From NCBI RefSeq assembly GCF_008831285.2, contig NW_022204950.1, positions 1-36,113 of the forward strand: a stretch of DNA of 36,113 nt. Reading direction: 5' to 3'. The notes under the pieces are model-generated. The model was not told where the DNA came from. It was given only the letters and a program-made list of their open reading frames with translations, and made no database searches. Shown in pieces: positions 14,283 to 25,438 of the stretch; the first letter of the stretch is position 1, and every line of letters starts with the position of its first letter. The position numbers and the translations under genes were made by a program. Source of the stretch: Nymphaea colorata. Taxonomy: Eukaryota > Streptophyta > Magnoliopsida > Nymphaeales > Nymphaeaceae.

Positions 14283-17200
14283 ATGCTCTCCATAAAAACC
14301 ACGCAGCGATTGCAGGAGCTCGGCCTCTAGGCCCCAGGGCCGAGGATTTCGGCAACGGCATGAAGCTGATGCAACTGGTCTGCCAGGCCTACTACCGGGG
14401 GGACAACCCCGCCCTCTCCGCCAAGATCAAGTGGTCCGACGAGCAGAAGACCGGCAACAAAGTAGTCAACATCAACATGATACTCAACTTCATCAAAAAA
14501 GACCCCAACATCACCCTCCCTCCCAACATCAGAGACCTCACCGCTTTCAAATTGATAGAAGAGAATGATGCCATGGTCGCATTCGTAGAATACCTACTCG
14601 CGCAAATCAACAGTAAGAATAGCATCGAAATGAGCCCGCCCAGATAACAGGAAAATTAACTTGAAAATCTTTACTTTGCAGCCTCCATCGAGAAGAATCA
14701 ATATCACCACCCCGACGATAGTCTTTAGGCGGAGGATAATAGAGAGACTGTAGTCAGAAAGGGCTCCTTTAAGGTCCTGAAACCTAAAGTTTCCTCGTAG
14801 TCGAAACTCAAAGGGTCAGATTCCAAGGATCTCTCCCATGAGGATAGACCGATTAGGTAGGAAAGCAGAGGCAATATGTAGTTCAAGATATAACCCCTGA
14901 GGGAAATATACGCATTGGATAATGACAACAGAGTGCAAATGTAGGTCCAGCCGTAGGAGCTAAACAGCAGAAAGACCATTCCCAAGATGTACGAAAAGCC
15001 TCCTCTCTACCGTTCCAAGCAGAAAGAATCGCATGAGAAATAGCCAAAGGAAAGGATGGCGGAGGAGAAGAGACAGACTCCCATGGTCACCGCCAGCCAA
15101 ACAGACAGATAGACCATCATCAAGAACATTTAAACATCTCCAGCCAGATCGCCGAAGAGGAAAAATCACTGCACCTTCTCAACAACTCCATCAACACTAG
15201 CAGCAAGCCAGAACCGCCTAAACCGCGCTCCTCTCGCAAGATCTTCAAGATGGAACTGCCAGATATCGGCTAAAATCGGAAAAAAGTCTTAGTGGAGTGG
15301 CTGATCGGCATCAATATCCTCGCTCTAAGCGCAGCCAAGCACGCCCTCTCCCTTCATAATATCTGCAAAGATGGAGTCATTTTCATGGAAGTCATCAACT
15401 ACTATCGCGGAAGAGGCAAGAATCTGTGCTACTTTAAGGAGCCAAAGCGGTCAGCCGAGCTTCACTCCAACTATCAAAAATTATTTGCCCTCCTGCACGA
15501 AATGCCAGACTTCCGATCCGACCTGCTCAACCAATACGAATATTTCATCCCCGAGGCGCAGCCCAACGCCTTCTGGGGACTGCTCAGCAGCATCAACGCA
15601 TGCTTCTGCAGGGAAAGACCCAAAAATCCAGCCATTGAGAGATACGAAAACTCAGTCGGGAGAGTTGTGGAGCGCACCAACTCCCGCAAGAAAAATGTGA
15701 ATTAGTCAATATCCTACCAGGAAGTCAAATTCAACAGCGAATCAGTAGGCAAAGACCGAAGGGATATCAAGAGTAATTTCTCCTCGATTGAACTCCCACG
15801 CAAAGAGACGCCGAAACCTGTCAAAAGCGTCAAAAGTCAAAAATCCCAAAAAAGCCAAAAATCATAATAAAGGTAGGAAAGCGAGCAAAAGCACGCTCCT
15901 TATGGACTAGTTCAAAATGAGTAGCCAGTGGAGGACAACGTGCGAACATAGCGAGGCTACAAGGAGATGTATTTGTGCAAATTTAAGAACCTGGAAACTC
16001 CCTCCAAGAACAGATCTTTTAGCAACAGCTCCCTCTCCAAGAGCAGGATGCGCTCATCAGCCGAATCGGCCAAGAAACACGAAGCCAAACCCGCCCTACC
16101 TTCCATCAGCCTAGAAATGCAAATGGTGGTCCTGAAATACCTGGGATCGCTGGGAGTGGAGGAACATGAGTAACTCTTCAAGGACCCTTTCCGCAATGGC
16201 ATTTTGATATGCTCTATTGTGAAGAAAGAGTGGGGAGTGGACTGCTTTGCCAGCAAGAGGCCGAGAAGCATCGATGACTGCAGGAATAACTTCCTCACCG
16301 TTATCGAGGTGATCAGAAGCCGCAGGAAGGGAATGAAGGTGAGCTATGAATACTTTGTGGAGGACCTAGTGAAAGGGTAAAAGAGTCTCCTCTACGGTCT
16401 CATATGGAACGTCATAAAGGAATAGGCTCAGCATCCAAAACAGCAACCATTTAGCTACATCGAAATCGACTAAAGAAACTGCAAAGACATGCAATGCGAG
16501 GAGTAAAGGATATCGTGGGTGCGTTCAATATAAAAGCACAGTGCTGAAATAGCAGCAATGAAGATACGCAGCGAAGATTCCCTCTTCTCAGCCATCCTGA
16601 ATACAGATTTCCTCTTCCACTACGCTGCTTTCATCACTGGCAAACGAGCAGTCACCCCCAACTACGAAAGAGCATTCAATAACATCCAAAGGGAATCCAA
16701 CCTCAAAAAGGCACTCTCCTACTTTGTCCAGCATAAGATAATCAGATCTGATTATTTGTGGAGGTCCAAGGCACTGCTCAAGAGATAGGGAAACACACTG
16801 TAGGATTTGGTAAACGATCTCATGGGGCATTACCACCGTCTATACAAGAAGGAACAGCTTAGAACAGTCAACTTCGTCCGCTATCTGCGGAGGGAAGAAA
16901 GCTAAGACGACAAGACCGAGCAAAAGCCTCAGGAGAAGCTGTAGACCACAATGGCCAACCAAACCGTTCTGCAGCCCACCCCACCTCCCGCCTTATAAGT
17001 AAACTGGGTGCGTAAACTAGGCTTCACAGGCAGTCTCTAGCTCAACAACGGGTATAGATCTTAATATTTAGTGTTTTGCTCTGCAGACTAGTCGCAAAAA
17101 TGGGAATGCGAACCATTGATGGGGTGAATGAGCATCCCCAATCCAGGGCATAGTGTTTAGGAAATATACGGAGAGCGATGAAGCACCTGCCAAGTTCAAG

Positions 17201-17308
17201 TGGGATTAATACGATATCGCATAGGGTGACAGCAATCGCAGTCTGTAGGTGTACGCTTTCCTGCGTGAGCAATTCAAGCACTCCTACGCCTTGAAGAGTG
17301 TACTATGA
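14283..17308 (+). CDS. Large protein with multiple calponin-homology (CH) domains
   Basis: About 1,000 aa, one gene with one intron and a few slips. At least three, probably five, CH-like modules bind actin or microtubules in known families: (1) residues 1-115, FGNGMKLMQLV...INMILNFIKKDPNITLPP; (2) about 340-440, VEWLIGINILALSAA...DGVIFMEVINYY; (3) about 615-720, VVLKYLGSLGVEEHEELFKDPFRNGILIC...DLVKGEKSLLYGLIWNV; (4) about 770-860, a half-module NLKKALSYFVQHKI...LEDLVNDLMGHY; (5) about 905-1000, VNWVRKLGFTGSLELNNGVLLCRLV...DIAEGDSN. Linkers are charged and S/K-rich. Fimbrin/plastin has four CH domains and EF hands, but no EF hand is visible here and spacing is looser, so I do not assign that name. 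Slips are near 14335, 15132 and 17160. Confidence 0.82.
17052..17071 (+). other. 20-nt intron of multi-CH gene
   Basis: Sequence GTATAGATCTTAATATTTAG. Removal joins GG|T (Gly) and gives LELNNGVLLCRLV, the core helix motif of a CH domain. A at position 15. Confidence 0.92.
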
Positions 17309-17333
17309 TGTTAATTTTCTGTGTAATAATAAG

Positions 17334-18389
17334 TCAAATATCAATCCCCTGCGAGATGCACATCTCATGGAGTCGCTGCTGCTTGGCGTTGAGCTCCTGG
17401 AAGAGTCGCTAGTTTTCGGTAATTAGCTCGCCCAGCTCCTTCTCACGCCTCGCCTCCCTCGCCTGCTCGCGCTACAACTGCTGCCTGAGACGCACCTCCT
17501 GGTCCTTGAGCATCACCACGCTCTACTCCTTGCTGGCCAGCGCCTCCTAGGCGGCCTGCAGCTCGTCCTCGCCCTGCTGGTTTCGCATGTCTGCCGAGAT
17601 CAGCCGCTACTTGATGATGGAGATGTGCTCCTCGAGGGCGGCGAAGTTGTCAGTGAGGACTGCCAGCTTATCGTGCAGGGCGCGCTCAGCCGTCTCGGAG
17701 TTCCTCAGCTGCAACTGCAGAGAACTGATGGCTCGTGATTTTTCAGCCTCAATGTCGAGCAGTATGTGGATCTCCGTTTCCATTTCGCATTTCTGACATT
17801 CCAGCTCCTCGGTCAGCATCTGCAGTTTCTTCTGCCTGAACTCCTCCTGGGCAGCTCGGTCGGCCAGAGCGGCTGCAGTCTCTCTGGTGCGTAGCTGTTA
17901 ATTCTCGAGAGTCTCTGCTCCCTTGCGCAGTTACCCGAGTCTTATCTCCAGGTAAGCATTCTTTTCGCTCAGCTAACGAGCTTGGTAATCCTTGCTCTTT
18001 AGTTCTCGGTGGAGTTCGTCGAGCCTCGCCTCGAACTCCCTCCTCAATCTGTTGATCTCCTCTTCTCCTTTGAGTCTCAGCAATTCCAATTGGTAATTCT
18101 TTTCCTTTTGGCACTGCAGCAGGGTCTCTTCTTCAAAGCTGGCCTTCTGCAAGTATTTATTCTCGTGAAGGCTCTTCTCATATCTGAGCCTATCCGCTTC
18201 TCCGGATAGTTGTCTGCCCTGCTGCTCCAACTGCCTGACCTGCTGTCTGAGCAATTCGTATTCGCGGGTGACGTCGGGGGGTGGCTGTCTGGAGTATTCC
18301 TGGGGTTTGGTGGTGGAGGTGGCCTGGGTATTGGTGATGGGGGTGAGTATTTTAGAGTTCTTGGTGGGGGTGTATTCCCGTTTCTCCAT
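17334..18389 (-). CDS. Long coiled-coil protein
   Basis: A clean 351-aa frame with no introns or slips; several Glu residues inside the heptads are TAG/TAA, for example AR(E)LSEKNAYLEIRLG(E)L. The N-terminal 45 residues are S/T/P-rich (MEKREYTPTKNSKILTPI) and unstructured. Residues 45-345 are almost continuous coiled coil, rich in L, E, R, Q (LLRQQVRQLEQQGRQLS, LQLQLRNSETAERALHDKL). It ends LHEMCISQGIDI before TGA (17334-17336). No other domain is seen. A centrosomal, basal-body or cortical scaffold would fit, but nothing in the sequence fixes its identity. It is convergent with the CH gene, 25 bp apart, and divergent from the gene at 18592. Confidence 0.88.
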
Positions 18390-18591
18390 AGTTAACGTAT
18401 AATTAATCTATTAAATTATGTTATAACACTCCGATATCCAAGGGATGAAGAAGGGAAGTAGTTACCTCGGTTAAAAGCGCATTGAATGGGTAGAATAATG
18501 TATGATGGGAAAAATGGGGAAGAGAGTAGTATATGGGATAGGATTGGATTGATCTAATTAAGTTTTGCTAATTATTTGATAAACTTACCAT
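18390..18591. promoter_or_regulatory. Divergent intergenic region
   Basis: 202 AT-rich bases between the starts of the coiled-coil gene (-) and the small acidic protein (+), presumably holding both promoters. No ORF, repeat or clear TATA-like element stands out; it has one of the window's few gaps over 200 bp. Confidence 0.45.
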
Positions 18592-19047
18592 ATGACATCA
18601 AGAAAAACTAATGGACTCTCACAGGAAAAGTAAAGAGAGGAACGAGAAGATATCGTCAGCGAAGACCTTTCAGAGTTCGTGCAAGTCTATTTGAAATCCC
18701 TTCTTCTCTACAACCCCCACCCAACCAACCTGCTGCTGCCTCCAATAGCTCCCGAGGACGCTCCAGACATCGAAAACGTCTATTAGCTTCTCAACGAGAT
18801 CATCAACTCAGCAGATAACAACATCTCAGAGCTCACCGTCGAACGATCTCCCGAGTTCAAGACCCCCAAAAAGCATCTCATTGAAGAGATCAGCGTATAA
18901 GAAAAAGCGCCACGATTGAACGAAGAAGACGGAATCGCCAATCCCAGCAACCTGCTTCTAAACATGAAGAGACTGGTGCTTCAAGAAGAGGATGAGAATG
19001 AACCCTTTGAGGAATTGAGCGGCAAGCGGCACTTCTGTTGGGGATGA
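18592..19047 (+). CDS. Small acidic hypothetical protein
   Basis: A clean 151-aa frame from ATG 18592 to TGA 19045, with three stop-like codons read as Glu (for example LSQEK(E)REEREDIVSEDL). Not recognised. The first half has a helix with hydrophobic positions (LSEFVQVYLKSLLLYNP) and a P-rich turn; the second half is acidic (LTVERSPEFKTPKKHLIEEI, LVLQEEDENEPFEELSG) and ends GKRHFCWG. No signal peptide or membrane segment. The stop is 83 bp from the EMC1 stop on the other strand. Confidence 0.75.
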
Positions 19048-19130
19048 ATGATCATTATCAGTCATATATATGCCCACTAATCACCGAGAATGATGTATAT
19101 TGATGGATAAATGGCGAGATTCATGATGGA

Positions 19131-21817
19131 TCATTCGAGATGGGGCTTTTTGAGCTTGGCCAACTTGAGAAGACGTCTGAAGAAGAGGATCGCTGCAGTG
19201 CCGGCTGCCAGGATCACCAAAAGCATCAAGTAGTTGAAATCCTCCATGATCATGTCGAATGTCTTATCGGGAGCCGTTCTGATGAGGAAGTTATCCACGC
19301 CGTAGCAGAAGACGAAAATTGATGACTCCATATCGGCTGGACTGAAGACCACTGAGTCGAGGTTGCTGAGAGGAAGATCGTAGCTGAGGTAAAAACTGGG
19401 ATTGAAAGGCAACAGGTCAGCATACTCCGGCAGCTTTTCGTTGGAGAAGAAGCCCTTTGCATCCTTTGAATCTTTGCGGGGACGACGAGTATTGACGAAA
19501 TCGCGGTTGATAGTGTAAAGTTTATTTTCGCGGGTGATGATGAAGAGGTTACGACGAGTAAGTGATTGTTTGGACTGACTGATGTAGAGTGACTTGATGG
19601 CCACTGGCGACCCGTATACTTCGCTTTCGAAAATGGTCTGTTCTCGATTTTCTTGAGGAGTATAGGGAACGCCGTTGAGATAGTCCGAAATCATGTTTAT
19701 GGCTGAATTCTCGATCCGCTCCTGGTATTGCTCAATGGTCCAAATTTCGAAGTATTTGTTACGGGTGTGGAAGTAGGAGACGAGGACGTTGTTTTCGTCG
19801 TAGACAAGGTTCACGGGAAGAGCGTTGTTGACTGAGTTTTTGAAAGCATTGTATTGGACTTTACCAGTGCGACCATTGATAATGTAGAGACCCAAAGTGG
19901 TGTGGTTTAGACTTGTGAGAACTGCGATGTTGGTGAAATCCACGTTCTTGAAGAAGACTTTTTCGCGATCGTAAAGTGGAATGTGTGAGATCTGATGTCC
20001 TCTGAAGGCACTAGCAGTCTTCATAACTTTTTCGCTTCCTTTCAGTTGGAAGTTCCAGATGGGCTGCACCTGCTCGTCCACCACCTTCCACCCTTCCACC
20101 TCCTGCTCTCCCACGCTGTAGAAGTAATACTGCTTCTCTGCCAGGTCGTCATTCTCAACTATATGGAAGGATTGAACGCGGTCGCCTGATTTCAAGAGAA
20201 TGCTATGATCGTTCAGCTTATAGACAGCAGGAGAGGAGGCGATGGCGCGTGTGCTCAAATGAACAACTTCTCCGCTTTCCAAGATCTCTTCGATGATCAC
20301 CTGTCCGTTTTCTGCAGAGTAAGTGACCAAGACAGCGTTTTCAGTCTCATAGTCACGCTTGAGTTGGACCAAACTAACGAATTGGTTGCGGTTGTGGTTG
20401 ATTCTAAGTTAAAGAATATTTACTTCCAAAGGACCTCTCTTGTCTTGGAGTCGATAGCAATCAGGGTGTTGAATGAAGTGGTCGCAATAAGGTACTTTCT
20501 TAGACCGTATTTGATTTCCTGCTCCTTTGACATTTGGAACTTGCGAAGACTGTTTCTGTCGATCGATCCCAATTCAAGCAGATAACTGATTCCACTGGTA
20601 ATGTGGTTGACCACATCAGTGATTTCCTCACTGAACCTGAGAGCAATGTCTCTGGGGACCATGAAGAGTTTTTCTGAGAAAGATTTGGCACGGTAGGCGT
20701 GGGAGATGAGGTTACGGTGGTAGGGATTGTCCAAAGTATCGATTTTATTGTACTTCATGAAGATGACTTCCTGAATGTAGGCTAATGATTATTCACGCTT
20801 CCATCCCTCCTCTACGGCTCCCTTAGACACGTGGAAAATGGCCAACTATAAGTCACTGAACTGAACGACAAGCTCATATTCAAGCTCAGATCTGTGGTTG
20901 AACCATACCCGCAGAAGTTGCGAACGAGTGGCATCGTGGGACACCTTGAAGAGCTCGAAATCATCACGGAAGATAATGAGGTGAGTTTGAGTTTATGTGA
21001 TGCTAATTTGAGGCTCTTCCCGAGATGACCAAACTGGTCTCTTTGAAAGTCTTTCCTGTTTATGTAGATCGTATGAGTGGCTGCGGAAAATGGCTGCATT
21101 CCTGACCACATCAACCAAAGATTCTGGCACAGTGTGGACCAACTGGAGATCTTCACTCAGAATGTAAGTGTTTCCACCGAAAGAAAGCAAGAGCCTATTT
21201 GCATGGAAAACAAGTTCGTCAATGTGGGTGTTGCTGGTTTCGAAACAGTAAAGATTTACGAATTTGTTATTCTGATAGTCTTCGATACAGAGCTTGTTGG
21301 CTGAAGAATAGGCCAAGAAGACAACTTCAGTGCCATCCTTTCTCACTCCGCTTGCCAATCTCAAGAATTCTTCTCCTGGATTTGCCTCCTTGAGGGTCAA
21401 TTTGCCATCAGTCAGTGTTTGAGCAGTGAGGAAGTATTAATACTTGCCAACTTTGGTATATGATTCTATTTTGTTTGCATGTCCCAGGGCGTGGTTGTTG
21501 ACAAGATTATCAATTCCATTAGGCTTGAAGGAGTATGTAATGACTTGGTTGTGTTTGGTGGCGACGGTAAGTTCATTACTGCTCCAGCTCACCACTTTCT
21601 CAGTCTATGGGACAACAAAGCGAGACTCCACGTTTCCACTCAATCGATCGATGAGTCCGATCTGTCCGAGAGCAGACACGTATTGCAGCTTGCTCTTCTG
21701 GAAGGAAAGCGAGCGTAGTTCGCCAATGTTGTTAAGATGCCAGTCATTGACGCCGGCCTCCGAAGGCTTGAGAGTCAGCACGGCGGCTAGTAGCGCCACC
21801 AAGAGAACGATCTTCAT
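19131..21817 (-). CDS. EMC1: ER membrane protein complex subunit 1 (EMC1)
   Basis: The large lumenal subunit of the EMC, which inserts and stabilises membrane proteins in the ER. 888 aa with exact frame closure after one 20-nt intron and no slips. It starts with a signal peptide (MKIVLLVALLAAVLTLKPSEA), followed by a beta-propeller-rich lumenal region (FLAYSSANKLCIEDYQNNK, LIAIDSKTREVLWK) and the conserved C-terminal domain: NHTTLGLYIINGRTGKVQY, NVLVSYFHTRNKYFEIW, RRNLFIITRENKLYTINRDF, then FVFCYGVDNFLIRTAPDKTF. It ends with one membrane segment (YLMLLVILAAGTAAILFF) and a basic tail RRLLKLAKLKKPHLE. That order matches EMC1, and it is somewhat shorter than the roughly 990-aa human protein. The divergent neighbour starts 59 bp away. 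Confidence 0.93.
20404..20423 (-). other. 20-nt intron of EMC1
   Basis: On the - strand: GTAAATATTCTTTAACTTAG. Removal joins AA|A (Lys) and makes the whole 888-codon gene one frame with no other correction, so this is the cleanest intron in the window. A at position 15. Confidence 0.95.
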
Positions 21818-21876
21818 GTTGAAATGGATAATTTATATATATATATATTACTATCTGCTAGCAGGTGATTTGAACT
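21818..21876. promoter_or_regulatory. Divergent promoter region with (TA)n tract
   Basis: 59 bp between the EMC1 start (-) and the start of the next gene (+). It contains an alternating TA tract of about 17 bases at 21834-21850, the only obvious microsatellite in the window. It probably holds both promoters. Confidence 0.5.
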
Positions 21877-23083
21877 ATGAGGAGTCTCAATAAGTTCACG
21901 CTCAACGTTAGAAGGGAAACCTTTCTTAAAGGCATTCGAAAACAGGAAAGAGAAATCTACAAATAATAACGCAGAGCCAAACTCGTACAGCACACGCATC
22001 AGATATAGCAAATTCGGGAGTTCAAATGAATCTTTTTGCAATTGACCTCTTCATTGACGAGTAGAGGGTCATTCGCGTACCTTCCGTCTAACCAAGTTCC
22101 TCGAATTCGTCCAATTGCATGCCATTGACAATGATTTTTGCCATATGATCAGAGAATCATTCGTAATGTAGGAGATTTTGCAACTGGCTAGCCTATGCCT
22201 CACCAGGAGACATTATGTGGAAAGAGAGATACCTTTTTTAGTGGAAAAACTGTTCGAAACGCTTTACTTGCTACTGGCTCGTTGCTCGCTGTTCCTCGAA
22301 GTGATTAAGCGCCATTTTGGACTGCTAGTCTATTTACTCTATCGCTATCCTGACCTTGCTGGAAACATGGACAAACTTTCTAAGTTCCTTACATGTATTT
22401 TCGACTAGAGCAGCCAAGGATGGAGTGAATGCTATTAGAAGAGCAGAATAATCGGAAGGAAGAAGTTATTGGACGACTTTTGGCATTCTATATCTACGAA
22501 GAAAGTTATATCATCAAGAAAGAGAATTCGCAAAGCCATGTCATAAAAAGATCATAGAAATGGTTCAAAAATGCCATCAAATGCTTGGAAGTAGTGAACG
22601 GCCTCATCCAAATCCAAACCGACAGTACATATAAATTAATAAAGGAAGCAATATCTGGAAGGCAGGGCTAGTGACTCGAAGCCTTTACTAAGGTTTAAAC
22701 ATCTTCATCAGACAAAAATAGTTCTTCATATAACGATACAACGATTCTGACTCTACTGATTCCGAGGAAATGGTTGAGGGGATATCCGAGCAAGGATTGT
22801 AAAGCGAACAGACCAATCTATACTTCATCTCTGTGATTTGGACATCTTGATGTTAAAAGAGACGATTTTGGAGCAGGAGGAGGGAGAAATACTGAAGGGG
22901 ATTTTGCAGGCCCTGCTGAAAGAACTTGATCGGTATGAGATCATCAACATGACTGCTATTAAAGTCATCAAGATATTGTATGAGCAGGTCATACTCGATG
23001 AGGAAGAACTCGAGGCATTAGGACACCAGTTCTAATGTCTAAGACCACTGATTGAAAACATCATCCAAAATGATATCTTCTGA
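21877..23083 (+). CDS. Helical protein with basic N-terminus, importin-alpha-like at low confidence
   Basis: About 400 aa. The N-terminus is a basic helix (NVRRETFLKGIRKQEREIYK, then EERRAKL) that resembles an importin-beta-binding segment. What follows is a run of amphipathic helices (FRLTKFLEFVQLHAID, FVMEEILQLASLCLTRR, LVEKLFETLYLLLARC), which could be divergent ARM repeats, then an acidic D/S patch (YNDSDSTDSEEMVEG) and more helices (ILKGILQALLKELDRYEII). The sum recalls importin-alpha, but the NLS-binding W/N array is not visible, so the name is not used. Frame slips lie near 22025, 22078, 22560 and 22680. TGA at 23081. Confidence 0.6.
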
Positions 23084-23307
23084 TTTTTTTGCCATCAACT
23101 CATCCAAACACATCAAAATGTTCGATAATTATTCTTTCCTAATTGGATTCAATTTATTTGGGTTCGCAATACATTTATTAATCCATTTATTCCTTTCTGC
23201 ATCTTTTTGTCAAGAATATTTTCCTTTTTTATCATATAAAAAATGCTTCCAAATATCATAATATTTTTTATTTTCAACTCATAATATTGTAATTTTTTGT
23301 TCATTAC
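23084..23307. other. AT-rich intergenic region
   Basis: 224 bp, much more AT-rich than the rest of the window, with T-runs (TTTTTTT at 23085, TTTTTT near 23293). Nothing coding, no repeat and no RNA gene is seen. It separates two genes read in the same direction and should contain a 3' end and a promoter. Confidence 0.5.
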
Positions 23308-23667
23308 ATGTTTTCTGTTCCTAGCTATGAGTCTCATATCTCTCTTGATTTGGCTTCCCTCGAAGCCCTTAAGGACCACAACCGTTCCTCCTGCTCCACC
23401 GGCAGCCTACCCTCAAGCCTCGAGGACACCTCCTCCACCACGAAAAAATAGGATCTTCCCGGCAAAATCGACTGGATCAACATCGAACACAACGTCTTCC
23501 AGTGGTTCGCCACAAAGGAGATTGCTTGCGGAAGACCAGAAGACCTTATCTAACAGGAAAGGGAACGACAAAGAAAGAACATCGTCCAAAAATCAGGCAA
23601 CATGTAGATGGCCAAGGATAGCATCCTTTTGCGGAGAGTGGCGAGGAGACTCACCATTTCCATCTGA
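23308..23667 (+). CDS. Small hypothetical protein, 3' end uncertain
   Basis: 119 aa from ATG 23308 to TGA 23665, not recognised. It begins MFSVPSYESHISLDLASLEA, has an S/T-rich stretch (RSSCSTGSLPSSLEDTSSTT) and a charged helical second half (FQWFATKEIACGRPEDLIEQ, then EREQRQRKNIV-like sequence) with three stop-like codons read as Glu. A hydrophobic + strand alternative frame over the same bases looks like a shadow. After the TGA the same frame stays open for about 120 more codons, so the gene may continue past 23667 if the TGA reflects an error. Confidence 0.55.
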
Positions 23668-23951
23668 TATTTAATATATTCATCCTCCAAATCTTCTTCA
23701 AGCAACCAAAAATCATCCTTTCCGCTTCCCTCACGTCATCTGCCCGAAATATCTTATGACGTCCAAGAGCATATTTCCAAAAAAGTCAAATAAAAAGCCA
23801 AAACAGCCCAAAAGTGTTTCTAGAGGTAGTCTGTGTTCGCCCATATCGTCTTTTTAGCTTGGTAATGTTGTTAAAATGGCTTCAACTATGGGAAGCCAGC
23901 CTAGATTATTATATAGACGGCCTTAACTAAAAACTTGCATCACATATTCTA
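23668..23951. other. Region with no assignable gene
   Basis: 284 bp between the small + gene and the MATE stop. All three + frames are nearly free of TGA and two read like plausible protein, so coding content cannot be decided by eye. It may be the 3' part of the 23308 gene, a separate small gene, or untranslated sequence. Confidence 0.4.
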
Positions 23952-25380
23952 TCATATAGACGCATAAATCTATTAATGCTCCTTGTTTTCGTCAGGCTCC
24001 TACTTTATAGCGTTCAGGTCTGGCTTCTTGTGATGGTGGTGGTGGTGCGAACTGCTTCCCTTATTCGATAGAAGAAGGAAGAGGGAAAATGCGGAATTTA
24101 CAGTGAGACCGATGATCCAGCCTATCCACAGTCCCTTCAAGCCTAGTCCCCGCACGTAGCAGAGGTAATAACAGACCAAAAGGGAGAGAGTATAGAAGAG
24201 AATGTTTGATTCTATTTTAATAAAGGAATACTTAAGACAGAGTAGCTTTTGTTAAGTGCTTTGAGGAGAGAAGCAAGACCCATTTGGAATGAGTCAATAA
24301 TGACTGTAATAGCAAGCAGATAAAATTCCTACCTAAACACTTGTGCATGCGCCTCCTGTTCAAAGAAGAAATCACATAAATCTTGCTCGTATATGTAAAG
24401 AAAGACGATAAACAAAGTGGAAATAACTACGAAAATCTTAATAGATTTAACCCCTCAGTTTGATATTGCTTGTATTGATCTTTCTTGATATGGAAACCTA
24501 ACTTTATCAAAGCTCCTTCTTTTATGCCGATGTAGAGAAGGTATAAAACTTGATAGATATTGATGTAGAAGATGTGACAACTAAGCTCATCGCGTTCTAA
24601 CTTATATCCCAGACAGCAGAAGAAGAAAAAGAAAAGCCCCTGCAGATATGTGGTGAAGCAAATAATCTAAAGAAACTTCAGATAGTTTCCCCATCCCTTC
24701 ACGCATTTGATCGTCCACTATATCCACGTCTGAAGCGGCTACTTGAGCGTCACTATGTATGTGTATATGGCCACCGAACTGAAGAAATCAATTGTGTTTT
24801 TAGACCATGCAGGACCAAGATATTGAATGAGGATCAAATGCGCAACTATGGCGACCACTTGAATGACAAGAGGAGCAAGGATGTGACCCTGGGCAAGCAG
24901 GAAAGATTGAGTGGTATCATAGAAGGCAAATGCATATATAGATGGCACTAATTGATAAAGATATTTGCCAACTGTGTCAGCAATCTCCTCGTAAGCGTAA
25001 TCCGTTCGTATATGATCCACACTGCTGAACATCTTCACAACGTTCTTGGAAAGATAGAGAATAGGAGTGATGATGAAGACGCAGAACAAAAAGTTGACCA
25101 AAAGAGTCCTTTGGTAGAAAATACCGATCAGCTATTTATTATTTCTCTTGCGACTGATCTCATAGGTGAGACCGATGTTGAGACTGCTGATGAGGAGATA
25201 CCCAAAGACGAAGGAGAAGATGGTAGCCATTCCCATCCCGACAGTGATGAAAGTGCTATCGCTGCGACTCCACCACAAGTTTATTATTATCACTGCGTTA
25301 CTCAAGATCTTGCAGATGGCATTCGGCAGGATGGGACTGAGCAGGTGTTCCTTCTACTTCTACTCTTACTACTTCTTCAT
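23952..25380 (-). CDS. MATE family multidrug/metabolite transporter
   Basis: A membrane antiporter of the MATE family, exporting organic cations or metabolites in exchange for H+ or Na+. 469 aa, exact after one intron and one restored G at about 24452. The acidic N-terminus (MKKEEEEKEKEHLLSPILP) has four Glu from TAG/TAA. About twelve membrane helices follow, with ILPNAICKILSNAVIIINLW, LAQGHILAPLVIQVVAIVAH, LAITVIIDSFQMGLASLLKA and LGLKGLWIGWIIGLTVN, the last resembling the conserved G-x-x-G-x-W-x-G of MATE helix 12. The C-terminal tail holds a natural HHHHHH run (24030-24047) and an acidic end. It lies 58 bp downstream of the secreted coiled-coil gene in the same direction. Confidence 0.87.
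24212..24231 (-). other. 20-nt intron of MATE gene
   Basis: On the - strand: GTATTCCTTTATTAAAATAG. Removal joins A|AA (Lys) and links NKSYSVLK to SNILFYTLSLLVCYYLC in mid-helix. A at position 15. Confidence 0.9.
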
Positions 25381-25438
25381 TATTGGTCGATATAATGATG
25401 ACAGTATATGATCGAGAAATCAAAGTAAGCTATGAAAA

